NCBI GenBank assembly: GCA_947466085.1
Contig: CANIEC010000001.1
Span: 32,673 to 96,672, forward strand
DNA length: 64,000 nt
Direction: 5' to 3'
Source: Rhodospirillales bacterium
GTDB lineage: Bacteria; Pseudomonadota; Alphaproteobacteria; Reyranellales; Reyranellaceae
Shown: positions 23,340 to 31,435 of the stretch, piece by piece
How positions within the stretch are numbered: the first letter of the stretch is position 1
How the letters are laid out: every line of letters begins with the position of its first letter
The notes under the pieces: generated by a model
The model's input: the letters and a program-made list of their open reading frames with translations, nothing else
Told to the model about the DNA's origin: nothing
Database searches by the model: none
Position numbers and translations under genes: made by a program

Positions 23340-24458
23340 ATGTGGCGCTACCGCAATCCGGTCGACGTGAAGTTCGGCGCCGGCGTCTTCGAGACGCTCG
23401 GCACCGTACTGGCGGGCCGGGCCTACTGTCTCGTGACCTACGACGATGCCAATGGCGGTGGCGTCTTCGCCGACCTGACCCAACGCGTTGTTGCGTTGGC
23501 CGGAACTCCAGCGATCATGGTCCGCAATATCGGCCCCAATCCCGATTTCATCGGGCTCGTGGACTCCTGCCGCACCTATGCCACCGCGACGCGGCCCGTC
23601 GAGGCCATCGTGGCGCTGGGCGGCGGGTCGGTCATGGATGCCGCCAAGGTGCTGGCTGCGGCGTCGGGCGACTTCGAGACGGTGCAGCGCCATCTCGAGA
23701 CCGGCACGGGCGGCGAGTTGCTCGGGCGCACGCCGATCATCGCCATTCCCACGACGGCGGGCACAGGCAGCGAGGTCACTTCCTGGGCCACGGTCTGGGA
23801 CACAAGCGCGATGAAGAAGTATTCGCTGGCCCGCGAGACGCTCTATCCCGAAGCGGCGCTGGTCGATCCGTTGCTGACGCTCGGCCTGCCGCGCGCCATC
23901 ACGATCAGCACAGGCCTCGATGCGCTCAGCCACGCGCTGGAAAGCATCTGGAACGTCAACGCCAACCCGGTGTCGAGTTCGCTCGCAGAGGTCGCTGCGC
24001 GAGAGGTGATCGAGGCCCTGCCGCTGCTGGCCGACGATCTCAGGAACGAGGCGCTGCGCACACGGCTGGCGCGCGCCAGCCTGTTCGCGGGCCTCGCCTT
24101 CTCCAACACGCGCACCGCGCTCGCCCACTCGCTCTCCTACCACCTGACACTGCACCATGGCGTCCCGCACGGCATTGCCTGCTCGTTCAGCCTGCCCATC
24201 GTGATGCGCGCCGTCGCGGGCTGCGACGCGGCCTGCGATGCCTCGCTCCGGCGCATCTTCGGCAACGACATCGTCGCCGGCGCCGCGCGGCTCGAGACCT
24301 TCCTGAAGAAACTCGGCATCTCGCCCGATGCCACCGCATACGGCATCGCTGCGCGCGACTGGTCGCGTCTCGTCGACGACGCGCTGGCGGGCGACCGCGG
24401 ACGCAACTTCATCGGGCGCCGGGAGGCTGCGCTGAACCCGTCCGGGCTCGTGCCATGA
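23340..24458 (+). CDS. Iron-containing (group III) alcohol dehydrogenase
   Basis: The 372-residue protein has the NAD-binding GGGSVMDAAKVLAA, the family signature PTTAGTGSEVTSWATV and metal-site segments EAALVDPLLT, GLDALSHALES and the histidine-rich HSLSYHLTLHHGVPHG. Members reduce or oxidise alcohols and aldehydes, including maleylacetate, phosphonoacetaldehyde and 1,3-propanediol. The start MWRYRNPVDVKFGAG also recalls reductases of small carbonyl acids. It is the last enzyme gene of the forward run that begins with the CoA-transferase; a binding-protein gene follows after 94 bp. Confidence 0.9.
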   Translation: MWRYRNPVDVKFGAGVFETLGTVLAGRAYCLVTYDDANGGGVFADLTQRVVALAGTPAIMVRNIGPNPDFIGLVDSCRTYATATRPVEAIVALGGGSVMDAAKVLAAASGDFETVQRHLETGTGGELLGRTPIIAIPTTAGTGSEVTSWATVWDTSAMKKYSLARETLYPEAALVDPLLTLGLPRAITISTGLDALSHALESIWNVNANPVSSSLAEVAAREVIEALPLLADDLRNEALRTRLARASLFAGLAFSNTRTALAHSLSYHLTLHHGVPHGIACSFSLPIVMRAVAGCDAACDASLRRIFGNDIVAGAARLETFLKKLGISPDATAYGIAARDWSRLVDDALAGDRGRNFIGRREAALNPSGLVP

Positions 24459-24552
24459 TCCGATAGGACAATCCGCCAGCCGGACGGGCGCTCTCGACGG
24501 GGGCCCCGCACCGCGTCATCCTCTCTGCGACGGGGTATGGGAGGAAGAAAAC

Positions 24553-26145
24553 ATGCGGCTATCGATCGGACTACTCGGTGTCGTGGCGGCGCTCGGCCTG
24601 TCGGCCGGACCGGCGCTCGCGCAGAAGAGCGGCGGCACCCTCAAGATGTACTTCCCGGACAATCCGCCGAGCACCTCGATTCACGAGGAGGCGACCACCT
24701 CGACGGTCGTGCCCTTCATGGGCATCTATAACAACCTGGTCCTCTTCGACCAGCAGATCCCGCAGAACAGCCTCGAGACGATCCGTCCGGATCTCGCCGA
24801 AAGCTGGGCATGGAGTGAAGACGGCAAGAAGCTGACCTTCAAGCTGGTCGGCAATGCCAAGTGGCACGACGGCAAGCCCTTCACCTCGGCTGACGTGAAG
24901 TGCACCTGGGACATGCTCAGCGGCAAGAGCGAGACCCACAAGCTGCGCAAGAACCCACGTTCCTCGTGGTACTGGAACCTCCAGGAGGTCACCACGAACG
25001 GCGATCGCGAAGTCACCTTCCATCTCGGACAGCCGCAGCCCTCGTTCCTGGTGCTGCTCGCCTCGGGCTACAGCCCGGTCTATTCCTGCCATGTCCCGAC
25101 AGCGCAGATGCGGACCAAACCGATCGGCACCGGCCCCTTCAAGCTCGGCGAATTCAAGCCGAAGGAGATCATCAAGCTCGTCCGTAACCCCGACTACTTC
25201 AAGAAGGGCAAACCGTACCTCGACGCCATCGAGATGCCGATCGTGCCGGCGCGTGGAACGGCCTTGCTGGGCTTCGTGTCGGGCCGCTACGACATGGCAC
25301 CGCCCTACGCCGTCACCATCCCGTTGCTCAAGGACATCAAGGCGCAGGCCGCCAGCGCAATCTGCGAGGTCGCACCGATGAACAACAGCACCAACCTGAT
25401 CGTGAACAGCACAGCGCCGCCGTTCGACAATGCCGACATCCGCCGCGCGATGTTGCTCACCATCGACCGCAAGTCGTTCATCGACATCCTCGCCCAGGGT
25501 GCCGGCGAAGCCGGCGGCGTCATGGAGCCGGCGCCCGGCGGCGTCTGGGGCATGCCCAAGGAGATGTTCGACAAGGTCCAGGGTTACGGGCCCGACGTCG
25601 CCAAGAACCGCGCCGAAGCGCAGGCCCTCATGAAGAAGGCGGGCTACGGGCCCGACAACAGGCTGAAGCTCAAGGTCGCGACCCGCAACCATCTGCTCTA
25701 TCGCGACCCGGCAGTGATCCTGATCGACCAGCTCAAGGAGATCTACATCGACGGCGAGCTCGACCTGGTCGACACCGCCCTGTGGTTCAACAAGGTCGCG
25801 CGCAAGGATTACTCGGTCGGCCTCAACACGACCGGCAACGGCGTCGACGATCCCGATCAGACCTACTTCGAGCACTACGCTTGCAAGTCGGAACGCAACT
25901 ATGTCGGCTACTGCAATCCCGAGATCGAGAAGCTCTTCCCGATCCAGTCGGCCGAGCGCGACATCGAGAAGCGCAGGAAGCTCGTCTGGGAGATCGACAA
26001 GCAGATCCTCGAAGAAGGCTTCCGGCCGATCATCATGTGGAATGCCGCGGGAAGCTGCTGGCATCCCTACGTGAAGGGTTTCCGCCCGATGGTGAACAGC
26101 CTCTACAACGGCTCGCGCTTCGAGGACGTCTGGCTGGACAAGTAG
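24553..26145 (+). CDS. Family-5 ABC transporter solute-binding protein (orphan)
   Basis: The 530-residue protein begins with a signal peptide (LLGVVAALGLSAGPALAQKS, cleavage near residue 24) and has the family-5 (peptide/nickel/opine) layout: PDLAESWAWSEDGKKLTFKL, KWHDGKPFTSADVKCTWDM, IGTGPFKL and VRNPDYFKKGKPYLD. It would bind a peptide-like or other large polar solute in the periplasm. No permease or ATPase gene is adjacent. The position after a catabolic run suggests it feeds that pathway through permeases encoded elsewhere. Confidence 0.92.
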   Translation: MRLSIGLLGVVAALGLSAGPALAQKSGGTLKMYFPDNPPSTSIHEEATTSTVVPFMGIYNNLVLFDQQIPQNSLETIRPDLAESWAWSEDGKKLTFKLVGNAKWHDGKPFTSADVKCTWDMLSGKSETHKLRKNPRSSWYWNLQEVTTNGDREVTFHLGQPQPSFLVLLASGYSPVYSCHVPTAQMRTKPIGTGPFKLGEFKPKEIIKLVRNPDYFKKGKPYLDAIEMPIVPARGTALLGFVSGRYDMAPPYAVTIPLLKDIKAQAASAICEVAPMNNSTNLIVNSTAPPFDNADIRRAMLLTIDRKSFIDILAQGAGEAGGVMEPAPGGVWGMPKEMFDKVQGYGPDVAKNRAEAQALMKKAGYGPDNRLKLKVATRNHLLYRDPAVILIDQLKEIYIDGELDLVDTALWFNKVARKDYSVGLNTTGNGVDDPDQTYFEHYACKSERNYVGYCNPEIEKLFPIQSAERDIEKRRKLVWEIDKQILEEGFRPIIMWNAAGSCWHPYVKGFRPMVNSLYNGSRFEDVWLDK

Positions 26146-26175
26146 CCGACGCAGCGAATGCCTCTGGACTGCCGG

Positions 26176-26199
26176 AAGCCGCGCCCCGTTGCGCGGCTT
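26176..26199 (+). terminator. Hairpin after the solute-binding protein gene (terminator candidate)
   Basis: The stem is AAGCCGCGC, loop CCCGTT, then GCGCGGCTT: a perfect 9-bp stem 31 bp after the stop at 26145. The following bases (TCGTG) are not T-rich, so it is a weak intrinsic terminator or a Rho-assisted one. Confidence 0.55.
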
Positions 26200-26304
26200 T
26201 CGTGCGATGGGAACTGACATCGGCGCGGCCCTGAGAGTAGTGTCGAAGCCAACGGAGGCCGCGAACAACGCCAGCCCCAGACGACTCTTTCGGGAGGAGC
26301 CGAC

Positions 26305-27306
26305 ATGAATTCATCACGACAGCTTCTGACACGTCGGCATGCCCTGACGGGAGCGCTGCTTCTCGCGTCGCCACTGCTCGCACCGGGTACGGCGCGGGCG
26401 GCCGACTGGCCGGAGCGCCCGATCCGCATGATCATCCCGTTCGCCGCGGGTGCCGGCGCCGACACGGTCGGCCGCACTTTCGGCGAGCAGCTCACGAAGG
26501 CGCTGGGCCAGCCGGTCGTCATCGACAACAAGGGCGGCGCCGGCGGCCTGCTGGGCACCGCGGAGGGCGCGCGGGCGCCGGCCGACGGCTACACGCTGCT
26601 GCTCACCTCGCAGGGCGCGACGGTCTTCAACATGGGTCTCTACAAGTCGCCAGGCTACGATCCGCTGAAGGATCTCATTCCGGTGTCGACGACCGGCATC
26701 CTCACGAACGTCATGGTCGTCTCGACCGCCAACCCGGCCAAGACGGTCGCCGACGTGGTCGCCCAGGCGCGCGCCAAACCGGGCGAACTCACCTACGGGT
26801 CGAGCGGCGTCGGCAGCAGCCTCCATATGTCGGGCGTGATCCTGGAGCAGCGCACCGGCGTCAAGCTGCAGCACGTGCCCTATCGCGGCGCTCCGGCCGC
26901 GGTCCTCGCCGTCATCAATGGCGAAGTTGCCACGGGCTTCTTCAATGCGCCCACGGTGGTGAGCCAGATCAAGGCCGGCAAGCTGAAGGCGCTGGCCGTT
27001 ACCACAAAAGATCGCTCTGTCATCCTGCCCGACGTGCCGACCATGATGGAGGCGGGCATCCCGGACTACGTCGTCGCGACCTGGCTGGGCTTTGCCGTGC
27101 CGACCGGCACACCCGCGCCGATCGTGGCCCGCCTCAACGCCGAGATCGGCCGCATCGCCCAGATGCCGGAGGTAAAGGAGAAGCTCCTGGTCCAGGGCTT
27201 CGAGGTGCTGCCGCCCGATACGCCGGCCGCCGCCCGCAAACTGATTCAGGACGACCAGGCGCTATGGCTGCCCATCATCAAGGCGTCGGGCGCGACGGCG
27301 GAGTAG
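26305..27306 (+). CDS. Bug/TctC-family periplasmic solute-binding protein (orphan)
   Basis: The 333-residue protein has a twin-arginine-like signal (LTRRHALTGALLLASPLL ... ARAADWPERP) followed by the family hallmark RMIIPFAAGAGADTVGR and the later LTYGSSGVGSSLHMSG and LQHVPYRGAPAAVLAVINGEV. These proteins bind carboxylates and other small organic acids, classically for the TctAB tripartite transporter. No tctA or tctB is nearby, which is common for this expanded family. GGGAGGAG precedes the ATG. Confidence 0.92.
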   Translation: MNSSRQLLTRRHALTGALLLASPLLAPGTARAADWPERPIRMIIPFAAGAGADTVGRTFGEQLTKALGQPVVIDNKGGAGGLLGTAEGARAPADGYTLLLTSQGATVFNMGLYKSPGYDPLKDLIPVSTTGILTNVMVVSTANPAKTVADVVAQARAKPGELTYGSSGVGSSLHMSGVILEQRTGVKLQHVPYRGAPAAVLAVINGEVATGFFNAPTVVSQIKAGKLKALAVTTKDRSVILPDVPTMMEAGIPDYVVATWLGFAVPTGTPAPIVARLNAEIGRIAQMPEVKEKLLVQGFEVLPPDTPAAARKLIQDDQALWLPIIKASGATAE

Positions 27307-28041
27307 TCAGTCCCCCGCCGCCAACTCGTTGCGCGGGAAGCCCGCGATTTCCTGGATCAGCTTCTTCGTCATCGAGCGGCCGAACGCTTGGTGATTCTCG
27401 GCGACGATCGTGAAGGCGCCCGGGCCGCCGATAACGTTTTCCTGGAAGTACTTTTCCAGTCCGCCCGGTGGATTCGTGTGCTCGGGACGGAACGCTTCCT
27501 CGATCGGCGTCAGGATCACCAGTGCGTTGATCGTGATGTTCTTGGCCACGGCATCGTCGCGCGCGTCGGTGATCGGGCGGCCGCCGATGTTGTTGCCGTC
27601 ACCCGACACGTCGATGACCCGCCGGTCCGAGACGAACGGCGCGCGGTCGAACTGTCCCACGGCGAAGTCGATCGCGGCGCTGATCGAGGTGCTGCCGGCA
27701 AAAGAGCGGGGCGTCTCGATCAGCCGGTCGCCGAAGCGGCGCGCCGAGTCGCCATCGCCGATCACCATCCAGTCGATGACGATCTTCTGCATGTTGGCCG
27801 ACGCCCATTCGACGAAGCACACGGCGATACGTCGATGGGGGCCCGACGTGATGGCCCGTACCACATCGGGGTGGGTGATGGCGGCGGCCGCGCCTTCGCG
27901 CTGAAGCCTGAACTTGGGATCGGTGACGCTGCGCGAGACGTCGGCGGCCAGCACCAGCAGCATGTCGACAGGCTCCGCTGCCCGCGCCGCCGGGGAGACG
28001 AACGCCAAGGCCAGCCCCAACAGCGCGACAAGCATCTTCAT
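27307..28041 (-). CDS. Exported DUF1194 (von Willebrand A-like) protein
   Basis: The 244-residue protein has a signal peptide (LVALLGLALAFVSPAARAAE) and then VDMLLVLAADVSRSVTDPKF, a metal-adhesion DxSxS-like motif at the start of a VWA-like fold, as in DUF1194. Further blocks such as IDVSGDGNNIGG fit the same family. The molecular role of the family is unknown to me; it may bind a periplasmic or surface partner. Its stop codon directly abuts the end of the convergent Bug gene, with no spacer, and it is divergent from the ferredoxin-NADP reductase gene. Confidence 0.85.
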   Translation of the reverse strand: MKMLVALLGLALAFVSPAARAAEPVDMLLVLAADVSRSVTDPKFRLQREGAAAAITHPDVVRAITSGPHRRIAVCFVEWASANMQKIVIDWMVIGDGDSARRFGDRLIETPRSFAGSTSISAAIDFAVGQFDRAPFVSDRRVIDVSGDGNNIGGRPITDARDDAVAKNITINALVILTPIEEAFRPEHTNPPGGLEKYFQENVIGGPGAFTIVAENHQAFGRSMTKKLIQEIAGFPRNELAAGD

Positions 28042-28283
28042 TGCACGCGACCTCTCTCGACGGTTCGACCGAGTATAGATGCCCTCAATCGTGAGCGCGC
28101 GGGCGGGCCGTCGGCAAAAGCTCCGCGATGACAGCAGTTGCGCAGAAAATCCTGCCCGCCCACGTGACCTACACGCGACACAATTACTATTGCGAATTAC
28201 TCGCGCATCTGGATATTTTGCTGCACTGCACTATATCCAGTCGCTGCCGGCAATAGGCCGGCTCGTTGCGTAGGAGCGTTTGC

Positions 28284-29054
28284 GTGAGTGCGTTGAGAAA
28301 CGAGACCGTTTTGTCGGTGCATCACTGGACCGACGAGTTGTTCAGCTTCCGGACCACCCGCGACAAGGGGTTCCGCTTCGCCAGCGGTCAGTTCACGATG
28401 ATCGGCCTCAAGGTCGAGGGAAAGCCAGTGCTCCGGGCCTACTCGATCGCCAGCCCCCATTACGTGGACGAGCTGGAGTTCTTCTCGATCAAGGTGCCCG
28501 ACGGCAAGCTCACCTCGCACCTCAAGAACCTGGTGCCGGGCGATCCCGTGCTGGTCGGCGCCAAGGCCGTCGGCACGCTGCTGCTCGACAGCTTGACCCC
28601 CGGCCGCAATCTCTACCTGCTGGGCACCGGCACCGGCCTCGCCCCCTTCCTGTCGATCGTGCGCGATCCGGAAGTCTACGAGCATTACGAGAAGGTCATC
28701 TTGGTCCATGGCTGCCGCCACGTCCGCGACCTCGCCTACCGCTCGGCGCTGGCTGACGAACTGCCGGCCGACGAGATCCTGGGCGACATGGTGCGCGACA
28801 AGCTCGTCTACTATCCGACCGTGACCCGCGAGCCCTTCAAGTATCGCGGCCGCATCTCCCACCTGATCGAGAACGGCACCCTGGCGAAGGACGTGGGCCT
28901 GCCGCCGATGTCGCGCGAGAACGACAGGTTCATGCTGTGCGGCAGCGTCCAGATGCTGGCCGACATCCGCGCCCTGCTCGAGGGCATGGGCCTCAGGGAG
29001 GGCAGCACCACCACCCCGGGCGAGTTCGTCGTCGAAAAGGCCTTCGTCGAGTAA
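28284..29054 (+). CDS. fpr: Ferredoxin/flavodoxin-NADP+ reductase
   Basis: The 256-residue protein has the FAD-binding RAYSIASP, the NADP-binding LLGTGTGLAPFLSIV and the C-terminal EFVVEKAFVE typical of bacterial (subclass I) Fpr. It passes electrons between NADPH and ferredoxin or flavodoxin. I chose the GTG at 28284 because GTAGGAG lies 8 nt upstream and the protein then begins like known members; a TTG at 28266 is also in frame. CTATAT at 28231-28236 could be a -10 element, but no clear -35 was seen. It may supply electrons to the mono- and dioxygenases around it. Confidence 0.93.
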   Translation: MSALRNETVLSVHHWTDELFSFRTTRDKGFRFASGQFTMIGLKVEGKPVLRAYSIASPHYVDELEFFSIKVPDGKLTSHLKNLVPGDPVLVGAKAVGTLLLDSLTPGRNLYLLGTGTGLAPFLSIVRDPEVYEHYEKVILVHGCRHVRDLAYRSALADELPADEILGDMVRDKLVYYPTVTREPFKYRGRISHLIENGTLAKDVGLPPMSRENDRFMLCGSVQMLADIRALLEGMGLREGSTTTPGEFVVEKAFVE

Positions 29055-29080
29055 ACGCCCCCCCGATTGGGAACCTCTTG

Positions 29081-30064
29081 CTAGGCTCTTTGCTCTGGCG
29101 CCAGCACCTCGCCTGCCTTCACGACCTGGCGGTCGTCGAGCCAGACCGTGGCGTCGCGCAGCGGGATATCGAGATGCAGCGGTGCGCGGCGCGTGCCGCC
29201 TCCCGAGAGGTTGGGTCCGGTCGAGAAAAGGAAGTTGCCGTAGTGTCCGCGGCCGTCCTGCCCCTCGATATCTTTCTTGTCATAGAAGCCCAGTGCATCC
29301 CATCGCGAGTTGCGGCTGAGACCCCAGCCAAGGTGTGAGACAGCGAACACCTCGGGGTTGGCGTAGGAATCGAGCGTCGCTTTGAGCAGCATGGCGTCGA
29401 CACCGCCCTCGATCGCACGGATATACCCGCCTTCGATCCGGAGCGTGATGGAAGTGCGGACATATTCCTTCTGAGGGAAGATCATATCGCCCTCGGCGAT
29501 CACGACGGTGCCGTTGGCCGAGCCCTCGTTACCGTAAGTCGTCACGAAGGCACCTGGCCACTGGTCCCAATGGCCGGGTTCGTCCGAGAACCCGTACTGG
29601 CAGTTGCCCGACAGTTCGCCGAGCCGCACCTCGAAGTCCGTGCCCGCTGCAGTGGACACACGCATGCTCTTCGAGGCCCTGATACAGGCCTGGGCATGCT
29701 CGACGCGGCCCTTGTCGGCTTCGCAGGGCAGCATGCGCTCCAGAATCTCCGGCGGCTCGAGCACGACCAGCGTGCGTGTACCGTACGGTGCGAGACGCCG
29801 GATCTCCGGATCGTGGCTGTGCGAGAGGTCGACCACGAAGTCGGCGTCGCGAAGCGCCGCGAGCGCGGTCGACGGCAGGCGGTTGGCGTTCTCGACCTCG
29901 AGATAGGCCGCGGCTGCACCGCGCTCGCGCGCTACCTGCAGGGCGATGGCGCGGTAGCGCGTGTCGACGCCCTGGGCGCCCAGCACGATGGCCGTCTCAC
30001 CTTCTTGCAGCTTGCAGAGGCCCAATACATGGTGCCACGCGGCATGCTGGCCGTTGGTGAACAT
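29081..30064 (-). CDS. NicX-like (2,5-dihydroxypyridine 5,6-dioxygenase/aminopeptidase T-fold) protein
   Basis: The 327-residue protein shares the plan of NicX, the iron(II) extradiol-type enzyme that opens 2,5-dihydroxypyridine in nicotinate degradation. It has LVVLEPPEILERMLP, GFSDEPGHWDQWPGAF, VSHLGWGLS, HYGNFLFSTGPN and HLDIPLRD at the same relative places as I recall them for NicX (about 350 residues). Several conserved histidines and acidic residues could bind iron. It is the last gene of a nine-gene operon containing a molybdenum hydroxylase and an FAD monooxygenase, the two enzyme types that precede NicX in the nicotinate route. An alternative is a metallo-aminopeptidase of the same fold. 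The exact substrate is unknown. Confidence 0.75.
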   Translation of the reverse strand: MFTNGQHAAWHHVLGLCKLQEGETAIVLGAQGVDTRYRAIALQVARERGAAAAYLEVENANRLPSTALAALRDADFVVDLSHSHDPEIRRLAPYGTRTLVVLEPPEILERMLPCEADKGRVEHAQACIRASKSMRVSTAAGTDFEVRLGELSGNCQYGFSDEPGHWDQWPGAFVTTYGNEGSANGTVVIAEGDMIFPQKEYVRTSITLRIEGGYIRAIEGGVDAMLLKATLDSYANPEVFAVSHLGWGLSRNSRWDALGFYDKKDIEGQDGRGHYGNFLFSTGPNLSGGGTRRAPLHLDIPLRDATVWLDDRQVVKAGEVLAPEQRA

Positions 30065-30075
30065 GTCGCTTCTCC

Positions 30076-31425
30076 TCACTGAATGGCGATGACCTTGCTG
30101 CGCGCGACGACACGGTCGAGCTTGCGGTAGTCGGGCAGCACAGCATCGACGCGCTTTCCGCCGCGGATTACCAGCCGGTCGGGCTGGCGCCGCGCCAGAA
30201 GCTCGCTGTAGTCGCGTGCACCGAACAGCTGGAAGTCGGCCGGGCCGCCGGGCCGGATGCGCCCGCCCTCGGGCACACCCAGCACCGCGGCCGGCACCGT
30301 CGTCACCGAGGAGGGCCAGCGATCGAGCTCGGCCTCGAGATGCCCGATGCGCACACCCGCGCCGAACACCTCGATCATGTCGTGGTCTCCGAACGCATGA
30401 TACGGGTCGCGACAATTGTCGCTGGCCAGCGCCACGTTCACACCGGCCGCCTTCAGTTCGCGCAACAGCGGGATGCCCCGCCAGCGCGGCGTACCGCCGC
30501 CATCGATTCGGCCCTGCAGGAACTGATTGACCATCGGCAGGCTGACGATGGTGAGACCCGCATCGCGCGCGAGTCCGATGGTGCGCCTGTAGGTCGGCTC
30601 GTCCTGCATCGACATGCTGCAGCAGTGACCGCACACGACATGGCCCTCATAGGCATTTCGCATCACCGCCTCGGCGACCTGGGCGAGCGTCGTCGAGGAC
30701 GGCGCGCCGTTCTCGTCGACATGCAGATCGACATCGAGCCGGCGCGATTTTGCCAGCGCCAGCAGCCGGTCGAGCCGCCGGTCGAGGAGGACCGGGTCTT
30801 CGCCAGGCTCCAGCCGGTAGGTGATGCCGCCCAGCCGCGCACCCGACTCCGCGATGAGATCGACCAGCGCGCCGTTCTCCGGCGTGTCGTAGAGATCGGT
30901 GCTGACCAGCGCCGCCGCCTCGACGACCATGCGCCCGGCCCACCGCTCGCGCAGCCGGCGGAACACCGCGAAGCTCACTTCGGCCTGGCCCGGCACGAAA
31001 CAGTCGATGTGCGTGCGGACCGCGCCGGTACCATGGGCATAGGCGCATTCCAGCGCGAACTCGAAACGCGCCTCCACATCCTCCTCGCGCCAATGTCGCT
31101 CGGTATCGGCACGTGTCGCGGCGCGGGCACCGGCCAGCGTGCCCTCGGGATTGCGCGCCCGCGGGAAGATGTGGCCCTTGTCGAGATGCGCGTGAAGGTC
31201 GGCGAAGGGCGGCAGCAGCATGCCGCCATCGGCATCGCAGCCAGCACCGTCCACGAGCGACCCGGCAGGCAACAGCGCGCCGACGTGGCCACGCTCGATC
31301 ACCAGGTCGAGCGTCACAAGCCCGTCCTCGTCGGCAAGACCGGGGGCACCCTCCGCCAGCACCTGCGACGGGATGCGGACATTGGCGAGGTGAATGCGGT
31401 CGTCCCGCGGCCAGGATGGAATCAT
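30076..31425 (-). CDS. Cytosine deaminase-like amidohydrolase
   Basis: The 449-residue protein has the amidohydrolase metal site ADLHAHLDKGH, then DLHVDENG (histidine and the proton-shuttling glutamate), the histidine of VVCGHCCSM, MVNQFLQGR and the aspartate in ASDNCRDPYHAFG. The order and spacing match E. coli CodA (HxH, H-x-x-E, H, D). It would deaminate or hydrolyse an amino- or oxo-substituted N-heterocycle. It lies 10 bp after the molybdenum-hydroxylase large subunit and 11 bp before the NicX-like gene, which strongly suggests that the pathway substrate is a nitrogen ring. Confidence 0.85.
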   Translation of the reverse strand: MIPSWPRDDRIHLANVRIPSQVLAEGAPGLADEDGLVTLDLVIERGHVGALLPAGSLVDGAGCDADGGMLLPPFADLHAHLDKGHIFPRARNPEGTLAGARAATRADTERHWREEDVEARFEFALECAYAHGTGAVRTHIDCFVPGQAEVSFAVFRRLRERWAGRMVVEAAALVSTDLYDTPENGALVDLIAESGARLGGITYRLEPGEDPVLLDRRLDRLLALAKSRRLDVDLHVDENGAPSSTTLAQVAEAVMRNAYEGHVVCGHCCSMSMQDEPTYRRTIGLARDAGLTIVSLPMVNQFLQGRIDGGGTPRWRGIPLLRELKAAGVNVALASDNCRDPYHAFGDHDMIEVFGAGVRIGHLEAELDRWPSSVTTVPAAVLGVPEGGRIRPGGPADFQLFGARDYSELLARRQPDRLVIRGGKRVDAVLPDYRKLDRVVARSKVIAIQ

Positions 31426-31435
31426 GTCTGCACCT

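Noticed and set aside
28208..28236. Sigma-70 promoter for fpr
   Set aside because: A CTATAT -10-like hexamer is present, but nothing close to TTGACA lies 16-18 bp upstream, so it is not listed as a separate feature.
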